40,529 nucleotides of DNA from Thermococcus sp. JdFR-02 (GCA_002009975.1 MTLP01000032.1:127443-167971); one strand, 5' to 3'; positions 8,733-18,295 are shown, counted from the stretch's first letter. Made by a program: numbers and translations. The notes: generated by a model not told the origin, from the letters alone.

Positions 8733-10649
8733 CTATCTTTCTTCTTTATAAAATCTTTTTAGCAATAGCTTCATCTTTTCTAAGGTTACAACCCTCATAG
8801 AGTCAAGCATCCAATCCGGTAAATCCTTCTTTATTGACCTCCACAAAAGGCGATAGTCCAAAACTATTATTGCTCCCCTTTCTTCTTCACTTCTATGCAC
8901 CCTACCAGCGGCTTGAACCAATTTTCTATGAGCTGGAAGATAGTAACCATAATATCTACCTTTTCCAGGGAATTTCTTTTCAAAATACCTTATCTGGGCT
9001 TGAACTCTTGGAGTAGGTCTTGCATAGGGAATCCCAACCAAAATCACACCATTCATCTCATCTCCACTATAATCTTGTCCCTCACTATTTCTACCACCAG
9101 TAACACCCAACAAAACACCACCATCTCTTTTAGACTCCTCTTTAAACGCTTTAACCAAGAGATCATTTTCTTTTGAGGTTGCGTTCTTTTTTTCGATAAA
9201 GACTTTTTTCCCAACTTCCTCCTCTATTCTTAGATGTAAATTAACTGAGATTAATCCCTCTAAAACTTCATAAGAAGCTGTAAATACTCCAACATTCTTT
9301 GGAATTATTTTTGCAGCTTCGATTATGTAATTGGACAATTTTCTGTACAATTCCAAGTTTCTTTCCTCACCTCTCGTTGAAACATCCTTAGCAACTAAAA
9401 CAATTGCATTTTCTTTCTTTACCATTCTTGGAAACTTCTTTAGCTTAGCCTTTATCCCCATTATGTCTGAAAATGCTTCTAAAGGTGTTAAAGTTCCAGA
9501 CATAAATATTGCCGACTGGACGTTTTCTACAAACTCCAAAGCTTTTGAAGGATCCAAAGCCACTAACTCCAAAGAAAAGCCTCCATTAATCTTACTCATT
9601 ATAAACAGGTAATCTTCCCTTCCAATAACAGAGAGCCAATTTACCAAAAATTCTGCTGTCCTTCCAATGTAAGACCTTGGAGGCTTGTTCTTTTCTATCT
9701 TATCTTCCCTAACAGCATCTCCAACCTCAAGCATTGTGTTTAAGAATCGAATCAAAAACTTCTCATCAATTCCTAAAATGTCAAAAACGTGCATAAAAAT
9801 ACTTTCTGGTAAAATTGGGGTTTCAGTTATATCCCTATCTTTAAGCTTTTCGTCGTAAAGATTTTCAAGACCTTTAAGAAAAATGCTCAAAAAATTAGCT
9901 ATCTCATGTTCCTTATACTGTTCAGCTTCTTTTATTGCCCTTAAAATGCTGATAACACTTAGTTTATCGCTTAGAGCTTCAATAGCTTGATTTGGTAAAT
10001 TGTGAGCTTCATCAAAAATGACTATCAAGTCCGACAAATCAAGGTCAAAATACCTCAGGAAGTTCTCTCTAATTGGGGGGCTTATCATGTAAAGATAACT
10101 CGCCACTATCACATTTGCCTTTAGCGCAATCTTGCGCGTTAGCTCGTAAGGGCAGAACTCTAAAAGTTGGGAATACTTTAAAACCTCAATTGGCTCTGAA
10201 GGATTTCCCAAGAAGTAGTTAGCAATCTCCTCAAACTCTTCCTTCTTCTTTTTGACATTCTCGTAGAATGGACACTTCTTGAGCTTCTTTAAATTTTTAC
10301 AAACTATCATAGCATTGTATGCGTCGGGAGCAAAGTTGAGTATGTACTGATGAAGACACAAATCTTTTCGGCTCCTAAGCGCTACCCCACCTATAGGATT
10401 CTTTTTGTTTATGGCTTTCAGCTCCTCAATAACCCTATCCATCTGCTTATGCGTCCTTGCTAAATAGAGAACTTTGTATCCCAAGCTTAGAGCATAGGGC
10501 AAAACACCGGCTAAAACACTGATCGTCTTTCCAAAACCTGTAGGAGCTTCAATAATCACGTTTTCTCCATTTCTAACTACCTCATCAACTAACTTGATGA
10601 ACTCTTCTTGGTTCGGTCTTAACGTTGGATATGGGAAATAATCGCTCAT
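8733..10649 (-). CDS. XPD/Rad3-family ATP-dependent DNA helicase with Fe-S cluster
   Basis: This 638-residue superfamily 2 helicase has Walker A APTGFGKT (residues 35-42) and DEAH box DEAHNL (from 213). Four cysteines, Cys98, Cys117, Cys126 and Cys166, are spaced as in the 4Fe-4S domain of XPD, FancJ and DinG helicases. C-terminal motifs include FMSGTLTP, TGGRNSEGQDY and QAAGRVHRSEEERG (motif VI, arginine finger). The family unwinds DNA 5' to 3' and acts in repair; archaeal copies are usually single-subunit. The start ATG has GTGAG a few bases upstream. It is convergent with the phosphoesterase gene, leaving almost no intergenic space, and divergent from a small membrane protein gene. Confidence 0.92.
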   Translation of the reverse strand: MSDYFPYPTLRPNQEEFIKLVDEVVRNGENVIIEAPTGFGKTISVLAGVLPYALSLGYKVLYLARTHKQMDRVIEELKAINKKNPIGGVALRSRKDLCLHQYILNFAPDAYNAMIVCKNLKKLKKCPFYENVKKKKEEFEEIANYFLGNPSEPIEVLKYSQLLEFCPYELTRKIALKANVIVASYLYMISPPIRENFLRYFDLDLSDLIVIFDEAHNLPNQAIEALSDKLSVISILRAIKEAEQYKEHEIANFLSIFLKGLENLYDEKLKDRDITETPILPESIFMHVFDILGIDEKFLIRFLNTMLEVGDAVREDKIEKNKPPRSYIGRTAEFLVNWLSVIGREDYLFIMSKINGGFSLELVALDPSKALEFVENVQSAIFMSGTLTPLEAFSDIMGIKAKLKKFPRMVKKENAIVLVAKDVSTRGEERNLELYRKLSNYIIEAAKIIPKNVGVFTASYEVLEGLISVNLHLRIEEEVGKKVFIEKKNATSKENDLLVKAFKEESKRDGGVLLGVTGGRNSEGQDYSGDEMNGVILVGIPYARPTPRVQAQIRYFEKKFPGKGRYYGYYLPAHRKLVQAAGRVHRSEEERGAIIVLDYRLLWRSIKKDLPDWMLDSMRVVTLEKMKLLLKRFYKEER

Positions 10650-10720
10650 GTTCTCACATAGAAAAAGTTATTAATTAAAGGGATTTTATATTTTTCCCAA
10701 GAACGAATGGAGGCTTAAAT

Positions 10721-12011
<1,291 letters not shown>

Positions 12012-12062
12012 TTAGATGTTCATCTTAATGGTCGAGTTGGAAATATTTAAAGGTTTAGGTGA

Positions 12063-12488
12063 ATGAAAGAAAAATATAAGACCTCAGACGTCAAACTAAA
12101 ACACATGAAACAGAGAGAAGCAACTGGAATATTAATCACAATTCTCTGGATCCCTATGGTATATCTTCTGAAAGACACAAATTGGTTTCTTCCTTTACTA
12201 TCATTCCCTTTTACAGTTATACTCGCCCTTCTTGTTCTAAAGGAATTTCAAGTTAGATATAAGCTCTTTTTTACAGGAGTAATCATCTCTTATTTAATAT
12301 CCATAATCCTATGGATAGGTCGAGAATATAATCATATCAAGACCTTAATCAGCCACGATCTTGATGATGCCCTCTCCTTGCTTTTTGGAACCTCTCTAGT
12401 TTTGGCTTTTTATGTCTTCTTATTCTTTATTGGATGGGTGATTTATGCGCTTAAATTTGAGGAAAAATCCCAAAATTTTAAATCTTAA
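12063..12488 (+). CDS. Predicted membrane protein of unknown function
   Basis: This 141-residue protein has four likely membrane helices (about 20-37, 41-60, 66-85 and 104-130). It starts with a Lys-rich cytoplasmic segment and ends in a short charged tail. I do not recognise the family. The GGTGA just before ATG 12063 is too close to act as a normal ribosome binding site; a later ATG at 12105 is possible, as is translation from a very short leader. It is divergent from the TET peptidase gene and 17 nt upstream of sfsA, with which it may be co-transcribed. Confidence 0.55.
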   Translation: MKEKYKTSDVKLKHMKQREATGILITILWIPMVYLLKDTNWFLPLLSFPFTVILALLVLKEFQVRYKLFFTGVIISYLISIILWIGREYNHIKTLISHDLDDALSLLFGTSLVLAFYVFLFFIGWVIYALKFEEKSQNFKS

Positions 12489-12505
12489 AAAACCATTTAG
12501 TTTTT

Positions 12506-13195
12506 ATGTTGCTGAAGCTTCCAATAATTGACTGTGTCTTTCTTGAGAGAATTAACCGCTTTGTTGCCTTAATAAAGATCAATGGGAAAGTTAAGAGAGC
12601 CTTAATCACAAATACCGGTCGTTTAGAGAAATTTATGGTTAAAGGGAGAAAGGCTTTTTGCATGCCAAAGCAAGGCGGAAAAACAGAGTTTATTCTAATT
12701 GGATTTGATGAGGGAGAAAAAGGAGCCATAATAGACACGAGAACCCAAGCAAAAGCCTTTGAAAAAGCCGTTGAGATGGGTTTGATCACTTGGCTTAAAA
12801 ACTGCAAAATAAAGCATAAAGAGGTTAAAATTGGAAGTTCTCGCTTGGATTATTTGTTGGAATGTAATGGGGAAGAGATTTGGGTTGAAATGAAAAGTGC
12901 GGTATTGCGTGAAGGGGAATATGCAATGTACCCAGATTGCCCAAGTATTAGAGGACAAAAGCACATAAAGGAGTTGATTACCCTAAAGGAACAGGGAAAG
13001 AAAGCAATGATTCTATTTATATGTGCATTGCCAAATGTGAAAAAGTTTAAACCCTACGAAAAGGGAGATCCAGAAATTGCAAAGCTTTTAAGATTAGCAA
13101 AGAAGAAGGGTGTTGAAATTAGGGCAATTGGAATTAGTCTTTTGCCAAGTGGAGAGGTTGTTTTAGAGAATGAAAACTTAGAAGTTGAGGTTTAG
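12506..13195 (+). CDS. sfsA: SfsA family protein, predicted nucleic-acid-binding nuclease
   Basis: This 229-residue protein matches SfsA over its full length. The N-terminal OB-like part contains RFVALIKINGK and HxNTGR-like NTGRLEKF. The C-terminal restriction-endonuclease-like part contains SRLDYLL, WVEMKSAVL and PDCPSIRGQKHI, the D...ExK core expected for a metal-dependent nuclease. Bacterial SfsA was named for an effect on maltose metabolism and binds DNA; archaeal function is not well defined. The stop is 4 nt before the next gene's start, so the two form an operon. Confidence 0.88.
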   Translation: MLLKLPIIDCVFLERINRFVALIKINGKVKRALITNTGRLEKFMVKGRKAFCMPKQGGKTEFILIGFDEGEKGAIIDTRTQAKAFEKAVEMGLITWLKNCKIKHKEVKIGSSRLDYLLECNGEEIWVEMKSAVLREGEYAMYPDCPSIRGQKHIKELITLKEQGKKAMILFICALPNVKKFKPYEKGDPEIAKLLRLAKKKGVEIRAIGISLLPSGEVVLENENLEVEV

Positions 13196-13199
13196 AGAG

Positions 13200-14078
13200 A
13201 TGGTTATTGTTAAAGGCATTGGCTTGGACAGCTCTTCAAAAATTGCCTTTCAAAGTCACGCTCATACTGACCATTTTGTTAGCGGAAGACTTATTATAGC
13301 TACAAAAGCAACGAAATATTTAAGCCACTTAAGAAAAGGTGGCTTCTACAAGGTTTATCCTTTCAATAAGAGCTTTTATATTGGTGATTACAAAGCTAAG
13401 CTATTACCTGCAGGACATATGTTAGGTTCTGCACAAATTTATATTGAGTTTGACGAATTCTCACTCTTATATACAGGGGATGTAAAATGGTTTAAGCTTA
13501 GAACCGCAGAGAAAAGTTGTTTTAGAAAAGCAGATGTCCTGATGATTGAAGCAACATACGGTGTACCAATGTTCAATTTTCCAACTCCAAGAGAAGCTGA
13601 GAAAAAGTTAATTGCCTTTGTTGAGGAAGCCTTAGACAGGGAAAAGACACCAACACTCTATGCAAATCAAGTTGGAAAGGCTCAAGAGCTTTTAAAAATT
13701 CTCGATATTCATGGTTATTCTGTCAAGGCTTCAAGACAAATAGTGAAGTTTGCAAAGGTTTACGAAAAGTTCTGGATAAAATTTAACAATATCTCAAAAG
13801 ATGGGGAGGTTACTTTGAGAGGTGTGAAAACTCAAAAACCTGAGAATTCTCTTTCTCCTTCCGAGCTTTATGTCTCTGGCTTTGGTCAATTAAAGTTAAG
13901 CAACCATGCAGATTTCTGGGAATTGATGAGAATCATTGAAAAAGTTAAGCCCAAAAAAATATACACTCTCTATGGCTACGCTGAAGAATTTGCGAGGTTA
14001 TTAAGGGGATTGGGATACAATGCAGAATCTTTACGTAATGATGCGTTACCACTAAATATTTATCCCTTTAAAGGATAA
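13200..14078 (+). CDS. Metallo-beta-lactamase-fold protein, exonuclease/CPSF-like
   Basis: This 292-residue protein has the metal-binding signature HAHTDH near residue 24, an invariant GHMLGSAQ, the metal-ligand YTGDVKW and a C-terminal SNHADFWEL. This set is typical of the beta-CASP-related mRNA processing and DNA repair exonuclease group (Artemis/CPSF/SNM1-like), here in a compact archaeal form. It likely hydrolyses RNA or DNA in the cytosol. I chose ATG 13200 rather than TTG 13185 because GAGG at 13187-13190 lies at a normal distance. Its start is coupled to the end of sfsA, which also looks like a nuclease, so the pair may process nucleic acids together (inference). Confidence 0.8.
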   Translation: MVIVKGIGLDSSSKIAFQSHAHTDHFVSGRLIIATKATKYLSHLRKGGFYKVYPFNKSFYIGDYKAKLLPAGHMLGSAQIYIEFDEFSLLYTGDVKWFKLRTAEKSCFRKADVLMIEATYGVPMFNFPTPREAEKKLIAFVEEALDREKTPTLYANQVGKAQELLKILDIHGYSVKASRQIVKFAKVYEKFWIKFNNISKDGEVTLRGVKTQKPENSLSPSELYVSGFGQLKLSNHADFWELMRIIEKVKPKKIYTLYGYAEEFARLLRGLGYNAESLRNDALPLNIYPFKG

Positions 14079-14086
14079 TTAAGTTT

Positions 14087-14503
14087 ATGAAACGTAATTT
14101 GTTAAAGGGCTATAATGCAAGAAAAAACAGGTACCTTCTCCTTATGATTATTAGGAATAAGCGTAGAGTAATTAGGAAAAGGGAACTAGTATTTGAGATG
14201 AAGCTTCAAAAGATGCTTGATATTATAGATGCTGTAGAAAACTGGGTTGAAGTTGCAGATATCGATAATTCACTTAAATTAATGTTTCTACATTTTCTTC
14301 GAAGCTTTACCAGTAAAATTTCAACTTTTACATACAGAGATACTGCAAAAAATCTTTTTTATTTTGAGTTGAAAGATTTAGAACGCAAATTAGACTCCTT
14401 GGCAGATAAGATATCTCAAAAAAGTCCCTTCTTTAAAACCCTGTATTTTAGGCTTAAATTAGCTCTGGATGAGTTTTATAAAGAGTTTGGCATAGAGAGA
14501 TAG
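14087..14503 (+). CDS. Helical protein of unknown function
   Basis: This 138-residue product has a very basic N-terminus (RNKRRVIRKRE) and then amphipathic helices, with hydrophobic residues spaced as in a small helical bundle (LQKMLDIIDAVENWVEVADIDNS onward). I do not recognise it. It lies 8 nt after the exonuclease-like gene and just upstream of the KaiC-like operon. The ribosome binding site is weak; a second in-frame ATG at about 14200 after TATTTGAG could be the true start, which would give a protein of about 100 residues. A TATA-like CTTAAATAG near 14509 separates it from the KaiC gene. Confidence 0.5.
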   Translation: MKRNLLKGYNARKNRYLLLMIIRNKRRVIRKRELVFEMKLQKMLDIIDAVENWVEVADIDNSLKLMFLHFLRSFTSKISTFTYRDTAKNLFYFELKDLERKLDSLADKISQKSPFFKTLYFRLKLALDEFYKEFGIER

Positions 14504-14550
14504 GTATTCTTAAATAGTAATATTGACCAAGATACAGTTGGTGAGAATTC

Positions 14551-15909
14551 GTGAAAAGCGGAATCAAATTCTTTGATGAAAATATCGTAAAAGATGGGTT
14601 TCCAGAAGGATCACTAATTCTGATTGCTGGAGAACCAGGGGCAGGAAAAACAATTTTTGCTTCTACATTTGTTTATAACGGAATGGCAAAATTCGGAGAG
14701 AAAGGGATTTACGTTTCACTTGCAGAGACAAAAGAAGACTACTATGAAGAAATGAAAAAGCTTGGGATGGATTTTGAAAAGTTTGAAAAAGAAGGCCTCT
14801 TCAAATTTATTGATCTCGTTACTGTAACCTCTGAAACTATTGAAAAAGAGATTGAGCTTATAATGAAGGAGATTATAACTTTCCAACCAAAGAGAATAGT
14901 TATTGATCCTATAAGTGCTTTTGCACAACTTTTGGGTGCTGAAAAAACGAGAATCTTTCTTCATACAACCTTAGGACGTTTTATTAAAGCTTATAACACT
15001 GTCACCTTTTTAATTGCTGAAAAACCGCTTGGGAGAGAAGTTATTGGATATGGCGTTGAAGAATTCATTGTTGATGGCGTGATTATACTTAAATATATCA
15101 AAATGGGAGAAATAACCAGAAGGGTCATGGAAATTCCAAAAATGAGGAAAAGAGATATTGAGAGAGCTCAATACGAATATGCAATAACAAATGAAGGTAT
15201 TGAATTCTTAGCTGTTCCAGAGCTTATTAGGGGAGAGAAAGAAGCATCCATGGAAAAAGTAACCACAGGAATCAAAAAATTAGATGAGCTTTTGGAGGGT
15301 GGTGTTTATAAAGGCTCCATAACTCTTTTTGTTGGAATGACGGGTACGGGAAAAACCACCTTTGGTTTGCATTTTGTAATAGCAAATGCTCTCCAAGGGC
15401 GAAAAGCAGCTTATGTATCATTTGAAGAGCCAATAGGGCAGGTAATAAGGACAGCAAAAAACTATGGGATGCCAATTGATGAGCTTTTAAAACAAAACTT
15501 AAAGATGTTTAGCTGGGTTCCAGAGGCAAGAACACCAGTTTACACCTTCCTAAAACTTAGAAGGATAATAGAAGAATTTGAACCAGAAATTCTCGTCATT
15601 GAAAGTTTAACTGCTTTAAGAGAACATATGGACGAAAAAGAACTGATAAAGATGATTCGCTATCTTAATTTGCTTGTAAAAGAGCACGACATAGCCGTTT
15701 ACATAACTCTAAATGCAGAGACAGACTTTGAAACAGTTCCATTTACAAAAGCAAGCACATTGTCAGACAATATAATCGGCTTAAAATACGTGATTAAAGG
15801 AGATTCTATAGAACGCAGACTTGCAATAATTAAGTCAAGAGGTTCAAATCACTCAAGGAAGATTTACAAATACGAGATTACCGATAAGGGGGTGGTAATT
15901 TATGAATGA
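14551..15909 (+). CDS. KaiC-like ATPase with two RecA domains
   Basis: This 452-residue protein is a tandem of two RecA/KaiC domains. Domain 1 has Walker A GEPGAGKT (27-34) and Walker B-like RIVIDPISA. Domain 2 has Walker A GMTGTGKT (262-269), the KaiC-type acidic pair in VSFEEPIGQ and ILVIESLTA. Domain 1 has only one acidic residue at the equivalent place (SLAETKED). Archaeal KaiC-like ATPases are thought to act as signal-transduction hubs controlling motility, stress and other outputs rather than a clock. The GTG start fits GGTGA at 14540-14544. It overlaps the next gene by 8 nt and is followed by a DUF257 gene, so the three probably act together. Confidence 0.9.
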   Translation: MKSGIKFFDENIVKDGFPEGSLILIAGEPGAGKTIFASTFVYNGMAKFGEKGIYVSLAETKEDYYEEMKKLGMDFEKFEKEGLFKFIDLVTVTSETIEKEIELIMKEIITFQPKRIVIDPISAFAQLLGAEKTRIFLHTTLGRFIKAYNTVTFLIAEKPLGREVIGYGVEEFIVDGVIILKYIKMGEITRRVMEIPKMRKRDIERAQYEYAITNEGIEFLAVPELIRGEKEASMEKVTTGIKKLDELLEGGVYKGSITLFVGMTGTGKTTFGLHFVIANALQGRKAAYVSFEEPIGQVIRTAKNYGMPIDELLKQNLKMFSWVPEARTPVYTFLKLRRIIEEFEPEILVIESLTALREHMDEKELIKMIRYLNLLVKEHDIAVYITLNAETDFETVPFTKASTLSDNIIGLKYVIKGDSIERRLAIIKSRGSNHSRKIYKYEITDKGVVIYE

Positions 15910-16201
15910 AGCTCAAAACGTTGTCATTAAAGCCGTCATTTATGCAATAGAAAAAGCCGACCCTACACTCAAAAATCTTTTGGAGTTTCATTTAAAGAGC
16001 ACAACAGGGAAAGGATTTGAATTAGCTTATGAAAATCCAGAAGAATTTAAGAGAAGTGTTTCTAAGCTCTTTGGAGAGTACAGTGGAAGGTTATTGGAGA
16101 TGCTCATTATAGGTTACTTCAAAGAAAATGTTGGACTTAAGGGAGATGTAAACAACTTAGAAGAGCTTGTTGTTTACCTCAAAAAGATATATGGTGAGTA
16201 A
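15902..16201 (+). CDS. NitrOD5-like (DUF3227) small protein
   Basis: This 99-residue protein is all-helical, with NPEEFKRSVSKLFGEYSGRLLEMLIIGYF in its second half. It resembles the NitrOD5/DUF3227 output domain that in archaea is often linked with KaiC-like ATPases. No catalytic residues are apparent, so it is more likely a protein-interaction or sensor domain. It overlaps the KaiC-like gene by 8 nt and lies directly upstream of the DUF257 gene; the ribosome binding site GGGGGTGG lies inside the end of the KaiC gene. The family call is from memory and moderately secure. Confidence 0.65.
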   Translation: MNEAQNVVIKAVIYAIEKADPTLKNLLEFHLKSTTGKGFELAYENPEEFKRSVSKLFGEYSGRLLEMLIIGYFKENVGLKGDVNNLEELVVYLKKIYGE

Positions 16202-16202
16202 A

Positions 16203-16901
16203 GTGCAGTCCAATCCATTAGACATTGTAGCAGCATCTTCTAAGAGGATAACCCCAACTCTTATTCAGTATGAAGTCGGAAGCGAGGTTGAAATTATAAT
16301 TTTTAACCTACTCTCAGAACTCAAGAAATCCTATGAAAAGATAATAATAGTTTCATTCTACGATGCATATGCAACACTTTTGAGATATCTGAACAGTGTC
16401 TTCAATCCCCAAAATGTTCAGGAGGTTTTTGATGATGTTTATTTGGTCTCAATAAGCCCTCTTCTTGAAGTGAATTTAAAGCCCAATGATGTGATAAAAG
16501 CCGACCAGCATGAAATAATCTCTGGAAGACTTTTTGAGATTACAGGATTAATAGAAGAAAAATCCTTAATCCTGATCTTAGGTCCCGACTTTTTTGGCAT
16601 CAAGATTGGAAAGGATTCATTAATAGAACTCGTACCATCCCTAATGACCACTTTAAGCAGAAAGAAGGACCTCAACATAATAATAACGCTAAATATCAAA
16701 ATTTTTCCAGAGAACATAATTGAGATAATAAACAGTTTTGCATTTAACGTTATCAAACTAGGAGTTGAGGTGAGTAATTCCAAAATTAAACGCCAAATGA
16801 CCATTTTAAGGAGTGTTTTTCTCGAATACAATCTTAAAAGATGGTACTATAAACTTTTAGGCAAAACTTTAATTTTTACCCCCGCTTTTTCAGAGGACTA
16901 A
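16203..16901 (+). CDS. DUF257 protein, degenerate KaiC/RecA-like domain
   Basis: This product of about 232 residues has the core fold pattern of a single KaiC/RecA domain but lacks a P-loop: where Walker A should be, it reads TLIQYEVGSEVEI. Later strands fit the family, for example KIIIVSFYD and LILILGPDF. This is the pattern of DUF257, a Thermococcales-specific family. It probably does not hydrolyse ATP and may be a regulatory partner of the active KaiC-like protein encoded two genes upstream. The start is uncertain: GTG 16203 follows GGTGAG by 4 nt, while in-frame ATG 16191 has no clear ribosome binding site. Confidence 0.7.
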   Translation: MQSNPLDIVAASSKRITPTLIQYEVGSEVEIIIFNLLSELKKSYEKIIIVSFYDAYATLLRYLNSVFNPQNVQEVFDDVYLVSISPLLEVNLKPNDVIKADQHEIISGRLFEITGLIEEKSLILILGPDFFGIKIGKDSLIELVPSLMTTLSRKKDLNIIITLNIKIFPENIIEIINSFAFNVIKLGVEVSNSKIKRQMTILRSVFLEYNLKRWYYKLLGKTLIFTPAFSED

Positions 16902-16903
16902 TT

Positions 16904-16913
16904 TTTTAAGCAC
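16904..16913 (+). terminator. Putative oligo-T terminator of the KaiC-like operon
   Basis: A run of six T residues (ATTTTTTAAG) follows the DUF257 stop codon by a few bases, and a second run (CTTCTTTTTTACC) begins near 16916. This is consistent with archaeal termination ahead of the separate deoxyhypusine synthase gene. Confidence 0.4.
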
Positions 16914-16953
16914 TCTTCTTTTTTACCTATATAACCAACTAGGGGTGATGTTC

Positions 16954-17925
16954 ATGGAGGTTAATCTAAATGAGCAGAAGGTTGTTAAAGACATTAAAAT
17001 TGAGAAAGGAATGAATGTTAATCAGATTACAAAGCAACTTTATGAAAGCGGGGGCTTTGTTGCAAAGAAATTTGGCTTAGCTGTAGAGATTCTCGAGAGA
17101 ATGGTAAAAGATGAAAACACGTTTAGATTTTTGAGCTTTCCAGCTTGTATAATGGCAACAGGAACGAGAGGAATTATAGTTGAACTCATTAAGAAGAGAC
17201 TCTTTAATGCTGTAATAACGACATGTGGAACCTTAGATCACGACTTAGCTCGCTTATGGAAGCCCTATTATCATGGCTCATTCTTAATGGATGATAGAGA
17301 ACTTCACAAGCAGGGAATTAATCGTTTAGGAAACGTATTAGTTCCAAACGACAGCTATTGGGTAGTTGAGGAAAAACTTCAAAATATACTCCAAGAAATC
17401 TATGATGAAGGAAAGAGAAGGTTAGCTACTTACGAGTTAATTTGGGAAATAGGAAGGCGATTGGAAAATGAAAAAGGAAAGGAGAACAGCTTGATATATT
17501 GGGCTTATAAGAACAGGATTCCAGTTTTCGTGCCGGGAATTACAGATGGTGCAGTTGGATATCAAATTTGGCTCTTTGCTCAAGATAAGAGTGATTTCAT
17601 CATTGATGTTTTTAAAGATGAGAGCAAGTTGGACGAGATAATGGCAACTCTTGATAGGGAAAACAAAAAAAGCGGCGCTTTGATGATAGGTGGTGGAATA
17701 AGCAAGCATCATACAATTTGGTGGAACCAGTTCTACAAAGAAGGCTTGGATTACGCTGTTTACATAACAACAGCCGTTGAATGGGATGGCTCATTAAGCG
17801 GAGCAAGAATAAGGGAAGCTGTATCTTGGGGTAAAGTTAAGGAAGACGCAAGATACGTTACTGTTGAAGGAGATGCAACACTCTTATTACCATTCATGAT
17901 CGCCGCCCTTTTGGAAAGGCTCTAA
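16954..17925 (+). CDS. Deoxyhypusine synthase
   Basis: This 323-residue enzyme transfers the aminobutyl group of spermidine to a lysine of initiation factor aIF5A, the first step of hypusine formation. The family's NAD-binding motifs TTCGTLDHDLARLW, VPGITDGAVGYQIW and the C-terminal WDGSLSGARIREAVSWGK are present, with the catalytic lysine at about residue 294. ATG 16954 is chosen because GGGGTGAT (16942-16949) is correctly placed; a GTG at 16945 would bury that site. It is followed by a 370-nt non-coding stretch containing hairpins and a repeat-like element. Confidence 0.95.
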   Translation: MEVNLNEQKVVKDIKIEKGMNVNQITKQLYESGGFVAKKFGLAVEILERMVKDENTFRFLSFPACIMATGTRGIIVELIKKRLFNAVITTCGTLDHDLARLWKPYYHGSFLMDDRELHKQGINRLGNVLVPNDSYWVVEEKLQNILQEIYDEGKRRLATYELIWEIGRRLENEKGKENSLIYWAYKNRIPVFVPGITDGAVGYQIWLFAQDKSDFIIDVFKDESKLDEIMATLDRENKKSGALMIGGGISKHHTIWWNQFYKEGLDYAVYITTAVEWDGSLSGARIREAVSWGKVKEDARYVTVEGDATLLLPFMIAALLERL

Positions 17926-17956
17926 TGCAAAAGAGGAGAAGGAGTTATCTCTTTTA

Positions 17957-17975
17957 ATGGGGCTAATGCCCCCAT
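17957..17975 (+). other. Hairpin in the 3' region of the deoxyhypusine synthase gene
   Basis: GGGGC (17959-17963) and GCCCC (17968-17972) form a perfect 5-bp GC stem around the loop TAAT. A weaker AAAAGAG/CTCTTTT pair lies just upstream (about 17929-17955). Together they form a structured 3' untranslated region or a processing signal. No oligo-T tract typical of an archaeal terminator follows directly. Confidence 0.5.
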
Positions 17976-18096
17976 ATTCCCCACAAATTTTTGGGACATA
18001 AAAAGGGCTTGCTTTAAAATGAAAAGTTGAAAATAACACATAGAATGGATTTAAAACGGAACACAAATTAAGCAAACTAATTCTAAAAAACTAACT

Positions 18097-18192
18097 TTGA
18101 TCAAACTTTTACTTAGCAAAAGTTTGTTAAGAAGGGGGTAATAACCCGCCCAAGTTCATTGAATCCTCCTTCGGAGGTACTCCCCGGGCATT
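18097..18192 (-). repeat. Structured intergenic element, probably a dispersed Thermococcus repeat
   Basis: This stretch combines a perfect 9-bp inverted repeat, CAAACTTTT (18102-18110) and AAAAGTTTG (18118-18126) with a 7-nt loop, and a GC-rich block (18134-18189) in an AT-rich gap. In that block CCTCC (18165-18169) pairs with GGAGG (18173-18177), and GCCC (18148-18151) pairs with GGGC (18186-18189). From memory the same combination recurs between genes in other Thermococcus genomes, but only one copy is present here and I cannot search. On the minus strand AAGGAGGATTCA precedes a ten-codon reading frame, MNLGGLLPPS. It may be a small RNA, a mobile-element remnant or a 3' processing element. 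There is no protein of normal size. Confidence 0.55.
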
Positions 18193-18226
18193 TTATAATT
18201 ATGTGTCATTACTAAAAAGCATTTCG

Positions 18227-18244
18227 CTTCAACTTGCCTTGAAG
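18227..18244 (+). other. Small inverted repeat upstream of the DUF4349 gene
   Basis: CTTCAA (18227-18232) and TTGAAG (18239-18244) form a perfect 6-bp inverted repeat around CTTGCC. It lies just upstream of the TATA-like TTCTTAAATCC (18253-18263) that probably serves the gene at 18296, so it could be a regulator site. Confidence 0.35.
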
Positions 18245-18295
18245 TTTTAGGAATTCTTAAATCCAATGAGAAAAATATAACAAATGGGGATAATT

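Noticed and set aside
17957-17985. Possible H/ACA RNA (stem followed by CCCCACA)
   Set aside because: There is no internal pseudouridylation pocket and no kink-turn motif; the hairpin is far too short.
18131-18192. tRNA or known riboswitch in the GC-rich island
   Set aside because: No acceptor stem, anticodon arm or T-loop can be assembled, and no riboswitch consensus that I know fits; a TATA-like sequence separates it from the downstream gene.
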